Assembly: GCA_963930775.1 (NCBI GenBank)
Contig: OZ005689.1
Coordinates: forward strand, 11,749,079-11,813,078
Source of the DNA: Cliona cf. orientalis
Taxonomy: Eukaryota; Porifera; Demospongiae; Clionaida; Clionaidae
Length of the DNA: 64,000 nt
Reading direction: 5' to 3'
Every line of letters begins with the position of its first letter. Position 1 is the stretch's first letter. A model generated the notes under the pieces. That model made no database searches, was not told where the DNA came from, and saw only the letters and a program-made list of their open reading frames with translations. The position numbers and the translations under genes were made by a program. Below are positions 22,421 to 33,639 of this stretch, in pieces.

Positions 22421-22704
22421 CGACCATCCATAATATATTGTACGAAATTATTATGCACTCTGAAACCATAACATAATGTAAGTACAATTAATTCACAGCT
22501 ACCATAACAACAGTTACTAACAGTGTGTACATGTACAGTACACAGATCAATTGCAAGCGTGACAGGATGAATAAGTGAATGATCGACATAAGGAATAAGT
22601 GATGATCAAGTGAGTGATTGGGTCTGATGTATATGTCCACCAATACATGATGAGTAAATGACTGGTTAGATTGCATAGTCTTACGTAAACAAGGCTCGGG
22701 AGTC

Positions 22705-25700
22705 CTATTTGCCAGTAGCTTTTGACGTATAAGGTCTCCTGGCATTCGCACACTTATCGTTAATTGCATCTATCAACTTGGTTTTCGCGACTTGGTGCTT
22801 GGACTGCACAAACCCTGCAGGAATAGATGTGGCAAAGGTGAGTGATGTAGGAGGTGTCAATAATTAAATTACTTACTTAGACAAGCAGAAACGATATCTT
22901 TGTCCAGTGCCTTGTTTGTTCGCCCACCAAGGGCACTGGATGCCGCCAATACTTCTTTAGTAAAGAAGGATGACATCAGATTTCTAATCAGCCTTGTGGG
23001 GGAGCCAGCACTGCTGTCTATAGCTTCATCTAGTTGACGCTGGGACAATACAACTCCGTAGCCAGGCACAAGTTCAACCATCATTGGCTGCTTCTGCCAA
23101 ATGCAATAGAATTAAGTTACCGTAGATCACGAAAAATTCGCCGTTATTTAATTTTCGCCGGTCACTTGGGTGGCGAAAATTAAACGCACGAAAAATTCTT
23201 TTGCGCTATATATACCTGCAATGTAAATAGAGGCCAGGTGGCGAAAATTAAACGCGCTAAAATTTAAAACGTGAAAATAAAGTTCAGCGAAAATTTCCCG
23301 ATCTACGGTATAACTATATTAATCGTACTGAACAATTTTCAATATACCTTGTACTGTGCTGATAACTTGTTACTATACGGTGTATCTGCAGCCCTGGAAG
23401 GCGTTATACCTGGAACATTCTGTGTGGCAGATAAGAATAATACACTACCTACAACATCAATGTGTTGTAAAGTTACTTTAGCGCTGGAGGATGATGCTAC
23501 AGGTGTCACCTGTTCCCCCTCGCAACTCTTGGGAGTACACTGAAAATCTGAACTTTCCTGAATTAAAAACAAAGAATATATCACATGTACGTATAGTCAC
23601 TCGCAGTTTGAACTCACCATGAAAACACTCTTGTTGAGGCTATCAAACTTAGAGTTAGCAACAATGTTTTTAGTCACGCTCACTGCAAAATGTATTAATT
23701 TTTATTTGGTACATAGCAGCTATGGCAGCAAGCAAGTACAATTTCAAACATACAAGTTACAATGGCATAGCTAATCCATCATCTTTGTTGTAGCTAAATT
23801 TAAGGCTCTCTGAGATGTAATTTGTACACAGAATACATATGTATATGCATAGCTACATGTAATTAAATTTCTATGTAAGCTGGGCGGTGTGGCAAGAACC
23901 ATACCCTGGCTATGCCACTGCAAGTTATAAGTAATAGTTATTGACCGACTCCCGAGGTTTGTATGCAGTATAGAAGCACAATTTCCGAGGGCAATGCCCG
24001 AGGGATGAGTGCTTCTATATATATTGCATACAAAGCGAGGGATTGGTCTATAACTATTTTCTAGCCCATTGTTTCCACGGATACAATAAACATGTTTTTA
24101 GCCCTCAAGAACTGTATGAATGTTTTCCCTGGCCCTCAGGAACTGTATAATAGTAAACATATGGACATGAGCCCTACAAGGAGGGTCTGTATCACATATA
24201 CAGTACCTTGTATACCTTAGCAACCACATAGCAACGGGCTAGAAGGGCTATATATAGAAGCCTGTATGCACATAGTTAGTACGGTCAATATCAGGGTATC
24301 ATGTATATAGTTTTGGTCAAGGGGGGCAAAAGTGGTGATCACCAAACTGGGAAGGGGGGCAAGAACAAAAGCAGTAATTAAGCATAAGAAAACATGCACA
24401 TAACACCTTCTGGAAATCGAAGTATTTTAAACACTAGAACCAGCAGACATATCAAGCAGTGGAGAATTCAAATAGCTCTGCAGCTTTACGACATTTTTAA
24501 AGTGTAACCTACCTCTTCTCCCTGCTTCCTCCAGTTGTTTTTTGAGCCGATAAATTTCATCTCATGCTCTACGTAGCTCGGAAGATTCGTCCTCGCTCTC
24601 TGCACTCTCAACGCTAGCTTGCTTATATTTCTTTCGTGATTCATAGAGATCAAGATCATCGTCTTCACTATCGGAATAGGCTGCTCGCTTCACCCCAGAT
24701 GTCTTACCAAAGAGCTGTAAAGCTCGCTTTGAAGCTGACTGAATCGAAGCAGCATTACCAACTTCCGACAAAATGTCAGCTTGCTTCAATTGTTTGGACA
24801 CCTTTAGCATCCTAGAAGAGGCCGAACCTTTACGTTTAGTAGGGGGACTCAGCTTTGCAGGAGTGACCTCCGTGCTAGAGACGCAGCTCTCATCCTCTTC
24901 TAAGATATCCTCATAAGATACCTTCAGGTTGATAACATCATCACAGAGCTTGTTCAGTAGCTTAGAATCATCTAAGGCATAGATAAAAATACATATAAGT
25001 TACTTGAACGGCTCTCACACATGTACAGTACGGATCTGATGCAACTCAACACTCCCTCGCTCGCAAGTTTGCAATTACTCGAGGGTAGTCACGTATGGTA
25101 CCGCTCGTAGCATTCGAGTGCCTAGCACGGGAGCCCCTCCCTAACTCGCACGTACTTGCACACACGTACTCGCACTTCTATATTTGAGTGCTAAGTACTC
25201 GAGAGCTTAGGTAGGCGTTGAGTGCAACAGTGCCTAAACTATTTAGCCAAAAGCGCATGTGCTACACGCATGCTAAGTCACACTCTTTCAGCTATGATTA
25301 GCTAACACAGGACCCTGGCATGTAAACAAGCTTCACTGAATTGAGTTGTGGTTTTGCCAAGAGGGGGAATGTTGTATATAGTTGTGACAAGAGCAACCAT
25401 ATGTACAACTGTACATGCATGCACACACACTGTAGCAGCTTGCCACCCACAACCTGGCCCTCTTGCCCGCCCTCAAGCACATGCAGGCATAATCTATAAC
25501 CCCGCCCACAGACACCTACATGTACTCGTGATCGCACACATCATAGCCAGTTTGATAAAGAAACATCTCTCAGCGAAGCAGTGATATCGATGGGTCCTTG
25601 GACTTGGGAATCCAAGGTGGCAAATATTAAAGGCACAACAAATTTATGTCTCACGGTACAAAATGATGCCAAGGGTAATAGCTAGAGCTATGTCTCTCTT

Positions 25701-26350
25701 CATCATATAGCAAGAATACTAATCGACATAGGTATTACATATATACGTCACTTTGAGTGTGCACGGTAAAATTCAGGCAGTAGCTAGAGAGCCGGCACCG
25801 GCACTCACCTTAGGGAGCCTGTAGCCCATGTTTGTACGGGACGGTTCACGCATGCTATCGAGAACAAGAAACTAAACCGTAAGCAACAACAACCCCTCTT
25901 AACCCTACATCTAGCCTTAGACCCCACCCAACCTTGTCTCTTGGCTGTTTGCCTACCGGATCAAATGTATACGCGCTATACTGCATGCGATTGACCACAC
26001 TGTGATCTGATTGGTCATTCGCAATGTTACCAGACCCTTCCTCTCTTTGCAAAGGCGCTGGTACCCCACACTATATGCAACAGTGTTGTGGACGAGCATC
26101 ACCAAGTGGGCTACAATTGGAGTATAGTGTTAAGCTATGTATCCCATAAGGTATATTTTAATTTGGTAAACATGCAAAACTTACCAGAAATTTTCAAAAT
26201 TTGGACGTCGTACCACTTTTTACCCTTCCATTTCATCATCGTCTGAGATCCAACAAACAGCTCGCTTTCTTTCGTCTTGGAACCAGAAAGTGGCATAACA
26301 CCAAAACTTCCGTCGACAAGCCACCTAACGAGGGCTAACTTCTTAGGCAT
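22705..26350 (-). CDS. BEN-domain protein of the transposon (6 exons, one in-frame stop)
   Basis: Exons in order of translation: 26350-26185, 24971-24513, 23682-23618, 23557-23348, 23093-22877, 22814-22705. All introns are GT-AG with matching phases; total 1227 nt, 409 codons including the stop. The N-terminus begins MPKKLALVRWL followed by a Trp/Lys-rich module (WKGKKWYDVQILK). The middle is acidic and Ser/Lys-rich, and just after it a coiled-coil-like stretch (DEIYRLKKQLEEAGRR) begins. The C-terminus is a BEN domain: LIRNLMSSFFTKEVLAAS, LDKDIVSAC, then a helix ending IDAINDKCANARR. BEN domains bind DNA and mediate protein contacts in chromatin and viral proteins. A TGA at 24564-24562 (codon 192, between ELRRA and DEIYR) interrupts the frame where an Arg codon is likely. 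The gene is therefore either newly inactivated, truncated to 191 aa, or read differently. It probably binds the element's own ends or promoter (inference). Confidence 0.75.
23118..23310. mobile_element. MITE in BEN-gene intron (TACCGTAGATC ends)
   Basis: Same family as 325-513: TACCGTAGATC at the left and GATCTACGGTA at the right, with GGCGAAAATTAAACGC phrases repeated inside. It lies between the exons at 22877-23093 and 23348-23557 and leaves the splice sites intact. Confidence 0.75.
23933..24058. mobile_element. Hairpin element in BEN-gene intron
   Basis: An inverted repeat from ATAGTTATTGACC to GGTCTATAACTAT with arms containing TAGAAGCAC/GTGCTTCTA and a GAGGGCAATGCCCGAGGG centre. It is a non-coding foldback. 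Confidence 0.6.
24972..26184 (-). other. First intron of the BEN gene
   Basis: A 1.2-kb intron without a supported exon. It contains C-rich short frames with no domain and a patch of ACGTACTTGCACACACGTAC-like short repeats near 25147-25175. Confidence 0.4.
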
Positions 26351-26556
26351 CTTGCACAGCGACTGGAATAGCAACAAACAGCACCCGAAACGTACGCGTA
26401 TACGAAGAATGACTGTCTTCTTTCAAAAAAAGGCAGGTGATGTATGATGCGCGCCAAATTCAAAACATCACGTGATTGTCACGAGCATACATGCACACAC
26501 GTACTCTGCGTACGTACACGTTCAGATCATACGTACGTACGTGTCTCCCCCACGCG
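26351..26556. promoter_or_regulatory. Divergent promoter region between BEN and transposase genes
   Basis: Only 206 bp separate the two start codons, so regulatory sites must be shared or overlapping. Visible motifs are GCGCCAAA at 26451-26458 (inverse TTTGGCGC fits the E2F consensus TTTSSCGC) and the palindrome TCACGTGA at 26468-26475 (E-box-like core CACGTG). Clustered ACGTACGTACGT lies near 26531-26541. No TATA box was seen. Motif functions are inferred from sequence alone. Confidence 0.55.
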
Positions 26557-29500
26557 ATGGCGGTTTATCGCGATGAGCGATTCCTTTTCGAGGATCCGTT
26601 TGATAAGAATGCTATGAGCCGGACAACGAGATATCGGCTTAGGAAAAGAAGGCGCCAGGAACAGATCGCGGAGGAGTCGCCGCGGGAGTCTATATCGAGA
26701 CAAGACACTGACCAGTCGTACAATGATGATTCTAGAGATGACATGAACTTGCCTGTCGATAGTCCGCTGTGTGACGACGACTATGGGTTGATTTTGGATG
26801 GCTGCAGTGATGGTGACCAGCTTGACGATCAGCTTTACTGCATACAAGATGATGGCAATCTTCTTTTACAGTATCCTGAACAGGCCAATGAGTACCATGA
26901 CCAGGTTGATGGTCAACTGTCTGAAGATGAACCCGAAAATGATCTGAATGATGAACAGTTTGAAGAAGCACCACCAGAGGAAGTGCTGTATGATGGTTCT
27001 TCTCTGACGGTTGCAACCAGCGCTCTTCTTATCATGAAATTCAAAGCTAAGCACAAGCTCAGCAATGAGGGCTTGCAAGATCTTCTGAAGCTCATCAAAT
27101 TTCATTGTCCTGCTCCGAATAAATGCATCGCGTCATCATACCTATTTAACAAGCATTTTGGAAAAAGTTCAAGAGTAAGCCACTATTTTTGCAACTCGTG
27201 TTTCCAAACTGTTGATGCTGATGCTGAAGTTTGCCCAAATGAGTTGTGCAAGAGTAGTCTATCCGACAGCCGGTCTTCATTTACGGAAGTACCTATCATA
27301 CCACAGTTGAAGAGGCTACTAGAACGTAAGTTTGTCATGTGGGTAATATTTTTGCAGTGATGACCATGTTATGTATATACATCGCTTGTGTATAGGCCGC
27401 GGTATTTATAGTGCAGTTTGTGAACAACGACATGACATTTCTACCTCTAGAGGATGTGATGATATTTGTAGTGGTGTGCTTTATAAGGAGCTTGTTTCAA
27501 GTTACCCACAGCATTTTGTCACCCTAACCTTCAATACTGATGGTATACCAGTATTCAAATCATCCAAGTATGCATTCTGGCCTATGTACCTAATGGTTAA
27601 TGAGCTCCCATATAAGATGAGGTTTGTTTGGTGATGTCGTGTACATGATACTTGAGTGACATGACCATACCTCACTGTTAGGATACGGAAAGAAAATTTG
27701 CTATTTGCCGGCCTTTGGCATGGCTGTGTAAAACCTGACATGGACCTCTTCTTGAAGCCATTAGCAAAGTCACTACAAACACTCTCAAGAAAAGGTTGAA
27801 TGTATGTAAAATTAGTGATGATTTTATGGCACTGGTCATCATTTTATAGGTATAGATGTCGTTCCCTATCAGTCCCATCAAACAAATTGCAAGGCTATAC
27901 TACTCTGCTGCACATGTGATCTGCCTGCCAAAGCAGCAGTTCTCAACTGTGTGCAATTTAATGGATTTTATGGATGCCCCAGGTGTACCCAAAAGGGTAT
28001 GTAATTAATATGGACTGTGAACGTGTACTTATTTCTGGTCACGTGACTTTCAACCAATCAGATGCGTTGAAAAGTGTGCTTTAAATCGCATATTGCACTC
28101 TTAAGTGTGCGTTAAATAGATATTGCACTGTTTCAGTGTGCCTAGCTTTGAAACCAGTCTAAACCAGTCAGAACAAGCCACGAAACTAAAGCGCTAGAAC
28201 CATGTGAACCAACAATCCTGTAAGTTTCAACGCATCAGCTTGATTAAGAGTCATGGTGACCAGAAATAAAACATTTAGGACACGCTTACCTGGCACTGCG
28301 TGCTTAATGTGGTGCACTCGGATGATGCATGCATTACACGATCTCGAGCTTTATTGCATCATCCGAGTGCACACATTAAAACACTTATTACCAGTTAAGC
28401 GTGTTATAATAATGTGCTTATACATGTATATTGTTAGGCAAGTCGGCTAGGTGTGCAAGCGGAGGTACTGTGAGGGTTTATCCTTACGATGCAGAAGATC
28501 CAGTTGGACCCAGGAGAACACACGAAGATACCACAGAGCATGCTAAACGTGCCATTGCAGAGAACAAAAATGCAAGTGTGACGTGCTAATTTGTATAGTT
28601 TTCAAGTGTGTAATAATATTTAGGTGTTTGGAGTTAAAGGGTTGTCGTGGCTGAGTGCTGTGCCATATTTTGATATCATTAGGGGGACCACTGTGGATTA
28701 CATGCACTGTGTCCTTCTTGGTGTATGCAGACATCTGCTTAGGCTGTGGCTAAACACAAGTAATCACAATTCACGATGGTACATTGGCAAAGATGTCAAG
28801 CAGCTCGATAAACGTCTTCTACTAATTAAACCACCTAGTGAAATGCAGAGGACCCCTCGCAGTTTGGAGGCTACTCTAAAATTCTGGAAAGGTATGCATT
28901 GTATGTTGGGGGGGGGGTTGACGTAAAATAACAAGTACACGTCTATACATGTAGCACATGAGCTTCGAGCCTGGCTCCTTCATTATTCTCCAGTCGTTCT
29001 TCATGGCATTCTTCTTGTTGAGTACTATCAACACCATTTGCTTCTTGTTGAAGGGATTTACTTGTTATTAAAACAAGTTGTGTCTCAAGAGGATATTCAG
29101 CAAAGCTTTCGCCTGTTAAAGCATTACTCCTTTATGTTCTCTGTCTTGTATGGTAAGTGTACATAATTATTATTATGTGGTGGTGTTGATCATAGGCCTG
29201 TGGTGGGCATTGATTGGAGCAGTGTCTTGTTGCTATGTATTGATACATGTATACATGTGCATATATATATAGGTGAGAGACAGGTTCTACCAAATGTTCA
29301 CGGTTTACTTCATCTTCCCGAAGCAGTCAGTGATCTAGGACCATTGTGGGGCCATTCTTGTTTCCCATTTGAAAGTGGGAATGGAGAGCTATTGAAGCTT
29401 TTTCATGGATCCCAAAGTGTTGAGAAGCAGGTATGATTCCGTAAATTATTGTATGCATGTATTTATGGTTCATGTACTTTACATGCATAAACAATGTCCG

Positions 29501-29988
29501 CAAATTGACCGTGATATCGTTGTTCTTTAAGGTAATTAATGGTGTCAACACCTTTGTTGAACTTCCTGAGAGAGCGGACACACTCCTTACTATTGGTAGT
29601 AGGGAGCATGACTTGTTTCATTCCATGTGCAGTACAGGACGACATTCTAGGTACGTACTATTATGTTGTGTGTGCATGTGGTATCCGAGATGAATAGGCT
29701 GGGCTTTGTGATCTTTTATACTAGTGCAAGTGCAAAGCTGCTTATATACCAGTTATCTGAAAGGTTCATTTAGGATACACATGTGTACATGTAGCTAGCA
29801 GTTGAGCAGTGCCCTGAACTGGTGTGTGTGTGTGTGTGTTTGTGTGTACATGTGCGTGCATGCATGTGTACATGTGTGTACATGTAGCTAGCAGTTGAGC
29901 AGTGCCTTGAACTGGTGTGTGTGTTTGTGTGTACATGTGCGTGCATGCATGTGTACATGTAGCTAGCAGTTGAGCAGTGCCCTGAACT

Positions 29989-30038
<50 letters not shown>

Positions 30039-30099
30039 TGTGTACATGTGCGTGCATGCATGTGTACATGTAGCTAGCAGTTGAGCAGTGCCCTGAACT

Positions 30100-30188
<89 letters not shown>

Positions 30189-31263
30189 ATGTGCGTGCAT
30201 GCATGTGTACATGTAGCTAGCAGTTGAGCAGTGCCCTGAACTGGCATCACAGTGGATCATGCCAGATGGATGCATGGGAGTGGCTATCTTCTCTGTCTAG
30301 TGCTCGTGGATCGTGGAGCCGAGAGTGAGTGACTATTGTGTGCCGAGCTCAAGTGTAAATCGAGGGCCTCGGGTATGTGCAACCATTGCTGACCTACTGT
30401 GCTATGCTCGCTGAGCGCGGGTGTCATGGGGACCGACCGCATGCAGTGATATATAGAACTGTAAAGCCCATTCACGTAGCTACCAAAAACTGAAGGCCAT
30501 GCTTTCTCCCGAGCAGCACGGGCACTAAACAAGCTGCAAAATCATATTCTAGCGCAAGTGGTCGGTTGTTCCATAGCGGGTCACGTACTTTGGTCCAACT
30601 CTAAGAATACCATCTAATGATGTCATTATTTTACATGTACACGTTTCTCGGTATAGGAGTAACAAACGCTTCATTACTCCAATGTTAGCGATAATTGGAC
30701 ATCCACGCCGCATGAACCTACAAGATGAAGAGGCGGCAGCATTTGCAAATGCTGGCATAGACCTACCAGTCCATATCTTTGTATACCGTCATCTCCTACT
30801 CACAAAAAAGGATAGGTTGATAACTTCTGAATCCTGTTCAAAGGCTACAAAGAGAAATAATTCCTGTGTTGTGTATGAGTCTACTGCTAGGAGATCCGGT
30901 GTCACTTGTGGGATACTGAGAAAACTTGTTATGCTTAAAGATGAGAACGAAACTGAGGTTTACTATGTCCTCTTGCACACATTAAGACCAGCAAGTTTTG
31001 AACTTTGTTGTGACTCCGTCACTGATGCGAAATTAGGTGACCATATCGTAGCATTTCATCCTCCAAGGTTAGTATATTATAGCACCTTTTTCATTATTAG
31101 TAACCATAGTTACCATATTTCTCTATTATACTTGTGCAGAGATGGTGACTTTGAAGTTGTTGCTGTCGAGCGTATTTCTGACAAAGCTGTTTTGCTAGAA
31201 GTCCAGTCAGAACTGAACTATGTATTTGTTAGTTTATTTCCTAACTATTCAGAAGTTGAATGA
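26557..31263 (+). CDS. tnp2-like (EnSpm/CACTA-related) transposase, 11 exons, 890 aa, intact
   Basis: Exons: 26557-27325, 27396-27621, 27682-27794, 27850-27996, 28438-28577, 28624-28891, 28955-29152, 29273-29430, 29532-29650, 30657-31067, 31140-31263. They sum to 2673 nt with consistent phases and no stop before the TGA. Order: acidic N-terminus; C-x2-C..C-x4-C zinc-like motif (CNSCFQTV, CPNELCKSS); tnp2-type core with FNTDGIPVFKSSKYAFWP, a second Cys cluster (LLCCTCDLPAK, YGCPRC), VDYMHCVLLGVCRHLL, and an HGLLHLPEAV / CFPFESGNGELLKLFHGS block. Asp in FNTDG, Asp in VDYMH and Glu in FESGNGE are plausible DDE residues (by analogy). A C-terminal beta-rich module follows. The ATG at 26557 was chosen as the first in good context with a basic/acidic N-terminus; an upstream in-frame ATG exists at 26491. 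AATAAA occurs at 31570-31575. One donor is weak (GTTTGT at 27622). Confidence 0.8.
28031..28267. mobile_element. Foldback MITE in transposase intron 4
   Basis: ATTTCTGGTCACGTGACTTT at the left pairs with an inverse end ...GGTGACCAGAAAT at 28267; GCGTTGAAA/TTTCAACGC lie inside. It is immediately followed by a separate hairpin at 28313-28372 (GGTGCACTCGGATGATGCA with its inverse). The element is wholly intronic. Confidence 0.6.
29786..30240. repeat. Compound (TG)n minisatellite in transposase intron 9
   Basis: About five copies of a unit starting TACATGTAGCTAGCAGTTGA and ending with TACATGTGCGTGCATGCATG. Each has an internal TG run of different length, the longest about 80 bp. Long open frames across it are only Thr-His repeats and are not genes. 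Confidence 0.85.
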
Positions 31264-31667
31264 TTGTTTCTCTGTGTATGTAGCTATTGCTTTGAGTAAT
31301 TTTTATTGATGTTCTCATGGACATGTCATCTGTGACTTCCCGTGATCTCCCGCTTGTATGGACACTAATTACACATAGGTGGGAAAGTGATATTATTACT
31401 ATAGCTATATGCATGATTGTATATACATGTATACATATAAGTCTTAGAAAAATCTTGCAACCGTTTTGGTGATGCTACATAATATACGTACAACTGATCG
31501 ATTAAGTCATGGTGAAGTTCTCGTGTGTGCATGTGTACACAAAAAGGCACCATAGTATTGTTGTTGCTTAATAAACATTGTATCATGACCATAACTAATA
31601 ATAATGACATTGTACATGTCATAAGATGAATTAATTATCATGCGTGAACTTATCTTCGCATTGTCTG

Positions 31668-31889
31668 TACAAGGTTGTAAGCAGGTAGTTATATAGTTGT
31701 GACTCAGTTCTGGTTTTATACAAGGTTGTGACAAGGTTGTGGCATTGGCTACATTGTCAACACAAGTTCATCACAAGCCTACAATGTAACCACTACCTTG
31801 TGGCGGGATTGTTAAAGGATTGTACATGGTTGTGACAAGGTTGTTAACACTGTCACAAGGATGTTACAACCTTGTCCTTTTTGTATGGG
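31668..31889. repeat. Right terminus: subterminal ACAAGGTTGT array plus TIR
   Basis: Motifs such as ACAAGGTTGTAAGC, ACAAGGTTGTGACAAGGTTG and the inverse ACTACCTTGT recur, ending with CAACCTTGTC...TTGTATGGG, the inverse of the left end. Confidence 0.8.
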
Positions 31890-32170
31890 CTAGCATCAGG
31901 CAGGGCAAGCCTTCGCTCATGACATCAATTTCCGGGTTTTATTAGCAATCATAGTATTATTACATTGATTTTTGAGTCACTATTATTAAACTTTAGGACC
32001 ACAGCATGGTACTGAGTAGCTAGTATGTAGCTAGTTACAGCAGCACTGTGCTTAATTGGCTCTCAATTTGGCCATGGGATGATTCTTAATTGGCATCCTC
32101 ATACAGTACGCTTTCAAATTTTAGTCTCTATAATACTCTGAGCTGCAGGATGTGATATTCATGCCATACA

Positions 32171-32219
32171 TAGCCTCGTACCCAGGTCCCTTTGAGGAGG
32201 AAGTCTGGGTACGAGGCTA
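32171..32219. repeat. Short TAGCCTCGTACCCAGG foldback
   Basis: TAGCCTCGTACCCAGG and CTGGGTACGAGGCTA face each other across about 18 bp. It is the minimal form of the end family seen at 16782, 19184 and 47749. A second hairpin, CTAGTCTGGCGAGCTAGCCCC with its inverse, lies at 32309-32356. Confidence 0.6.
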
Positions 32220-33296
32220 TGTATGATATGGCGTGAATATGGGTACAAGGCTAGCCATAACAGTCCACACGATCATGACGTAGATACCATACACATGCCA
32301 TGGAATATCTAGTCTGGCGAGCTAGCCCCTCCTCTGGGGGCTAGCTCGCCAGACTAGGAAGGTGGCTGATGGGGTGGCTACCATAGCAAACTATATATAC
32401 TGCATGGTGCAAGGGAGGGGGGGGGGGTGCATGGCTGCATGGTTAATAATAACCGTCAATGGAAGTTGCCTCGATCAATCTCAAGTGCCGACTATTGGAG
32501 GGAACCTTGTCCAATCAGTTTGCCTTCTCGGAAGCAAAGTTGAAGTATCAACTTATGAGACAAATGAAGTTGATAGTTGAATGGGCAAACCATGCCGCAG
32601 ATGGTATACAGCTAGCTATCGCTGAAGGGTATGACTTGTCTAGAGGGCAACAAAAAAACAGTAACAAGTATATTGTCGGAAGGATGAAGTAGAAATGGCA
32701 TACCAAAGAGTGCACAAACAAGATTCGTAGATAATATTAAATTTTGATATGCATGCTCAGTATTAAAATTTAATAATGAGTTTCTAGTTTCCAGTCTCAT
32801 TAGTACCGATTATATGCTCCTGGATACACCTATTAGGAGGCTGTGAGCTTAATCATCATGTATCCAACCAGGAGTACATTACCAGGAGTGTGCAACGCAC
32901 ACAATAGTAGTACAAACATCTCAGGCTTTGAAGTTTCCAGATGTGCCCTTGTACGTGGGTCTGAACATCATTAGAAGGTAATTAAGTTGTAACCACTGAG
33001 TTACATTCTGTATAGCTGCAGCTGCAGCTAGTTACTGATAGGATAGTGCATGCAGACACAACCTTCATGGCTTCATGATTTTAGTGGTTGCATATTAATG
33101 ATATTTTGTGATGTCAAATCTGGAAAGAGATGATTGTACTACTACTATGTGGGTTGCACACTCCTATGCACTCTGGTCAGCTTGAGGCATGCCATGTGCA
33201 AGTGGTGATGCCATAGATTTCATCATACATTACACCATTACATAATTACCTCATAACCACAGAAAGTAGCTAAATTGCTCTGGGGATGTAAATACC

Positions 33297-33635
33297 TATA
33301 ACCAAGAGTATATAATAGAGAGGGAGGGAGAGTATCCTACTTCACTATGGGCCTGTGTTACAACACTTTACGGGGGTCATGACCTTTGTTATGATATTCA
33401 CATACAAAGTGGTTTCACAGATTGTCCTACAACATCACATAGCAGCTGCATCAACCTATATTAGTGCTCTACAGTACATGAGGTTTAGCTACATGCCCAC
33501 AAACGGCTAGGACTGAGGCCTCAAGCCTGTGAATATCATTATAAAGGTCATGACCCCCGTAAAGTGTTGTAACACAGGCCCATAGTGAAGTAGGATACTC
33601 TCCCTCCCTCTCTATTATATTATACTCTTGCTATA
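33297..33635. mobile_element. 339-bp foldback MITE
   Basis: Arms of about 105 bp: AGAGGGAGGGAGAGTATCCT and onward (CACTATGGGCCTGTGTTACA) on the left is repeated in inverse on the right from about 33529. The loop is about 120 bp. No coding capacity. The near-perfect arms suggest recent origin or strong hairpin turnover. Confidence 0.8.
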
Positions 33636-33639
33636 ACAA

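Larger units (their letters stand above)
22081..31889. mobile_element. 9.8-kb two-gene tnp2-like/BEN DNA transposon
   Basis: Both ends carry CCCATACAAAA followed 3 bp later by ACAAGGTTG (20 of 23 positions match between left and inverted right end). CT lies immediately outside each end (22079-22080, 31890-31891), compatible with a 2-bp target duplication. Inside are subterminal motif arrays, a - strand BEN-domain gene (22705-26350) and a + strand tnp2-like transposase gene (26557-31263), transcribed divergently. Tnp2-type transposase plus subterminal repeats is the EnSpm/CACTA pattern, but the termini are CCCATAC rather than CACTA/CACTG, so it may be a separate lineage. Small MITEs have landed in its introns (23118-23310, 23933-24058, 28031-28267). 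Everything else in the span agrees with one insertion. Confidence 0.85.

Noticed and set aside
29766..30275. 169- and 144-codon Thr-His repeat frames
   Set aside because: They are translations of the TG minisatellite with no start context or conservation.
22081..31889. Canonical CACTA element
   Set aside because: The transposase is tnp2-like, but the termini read CCCATAC and the flank duplication appears to be 2 bp (CT), so I keep the name as related rather than canonical.
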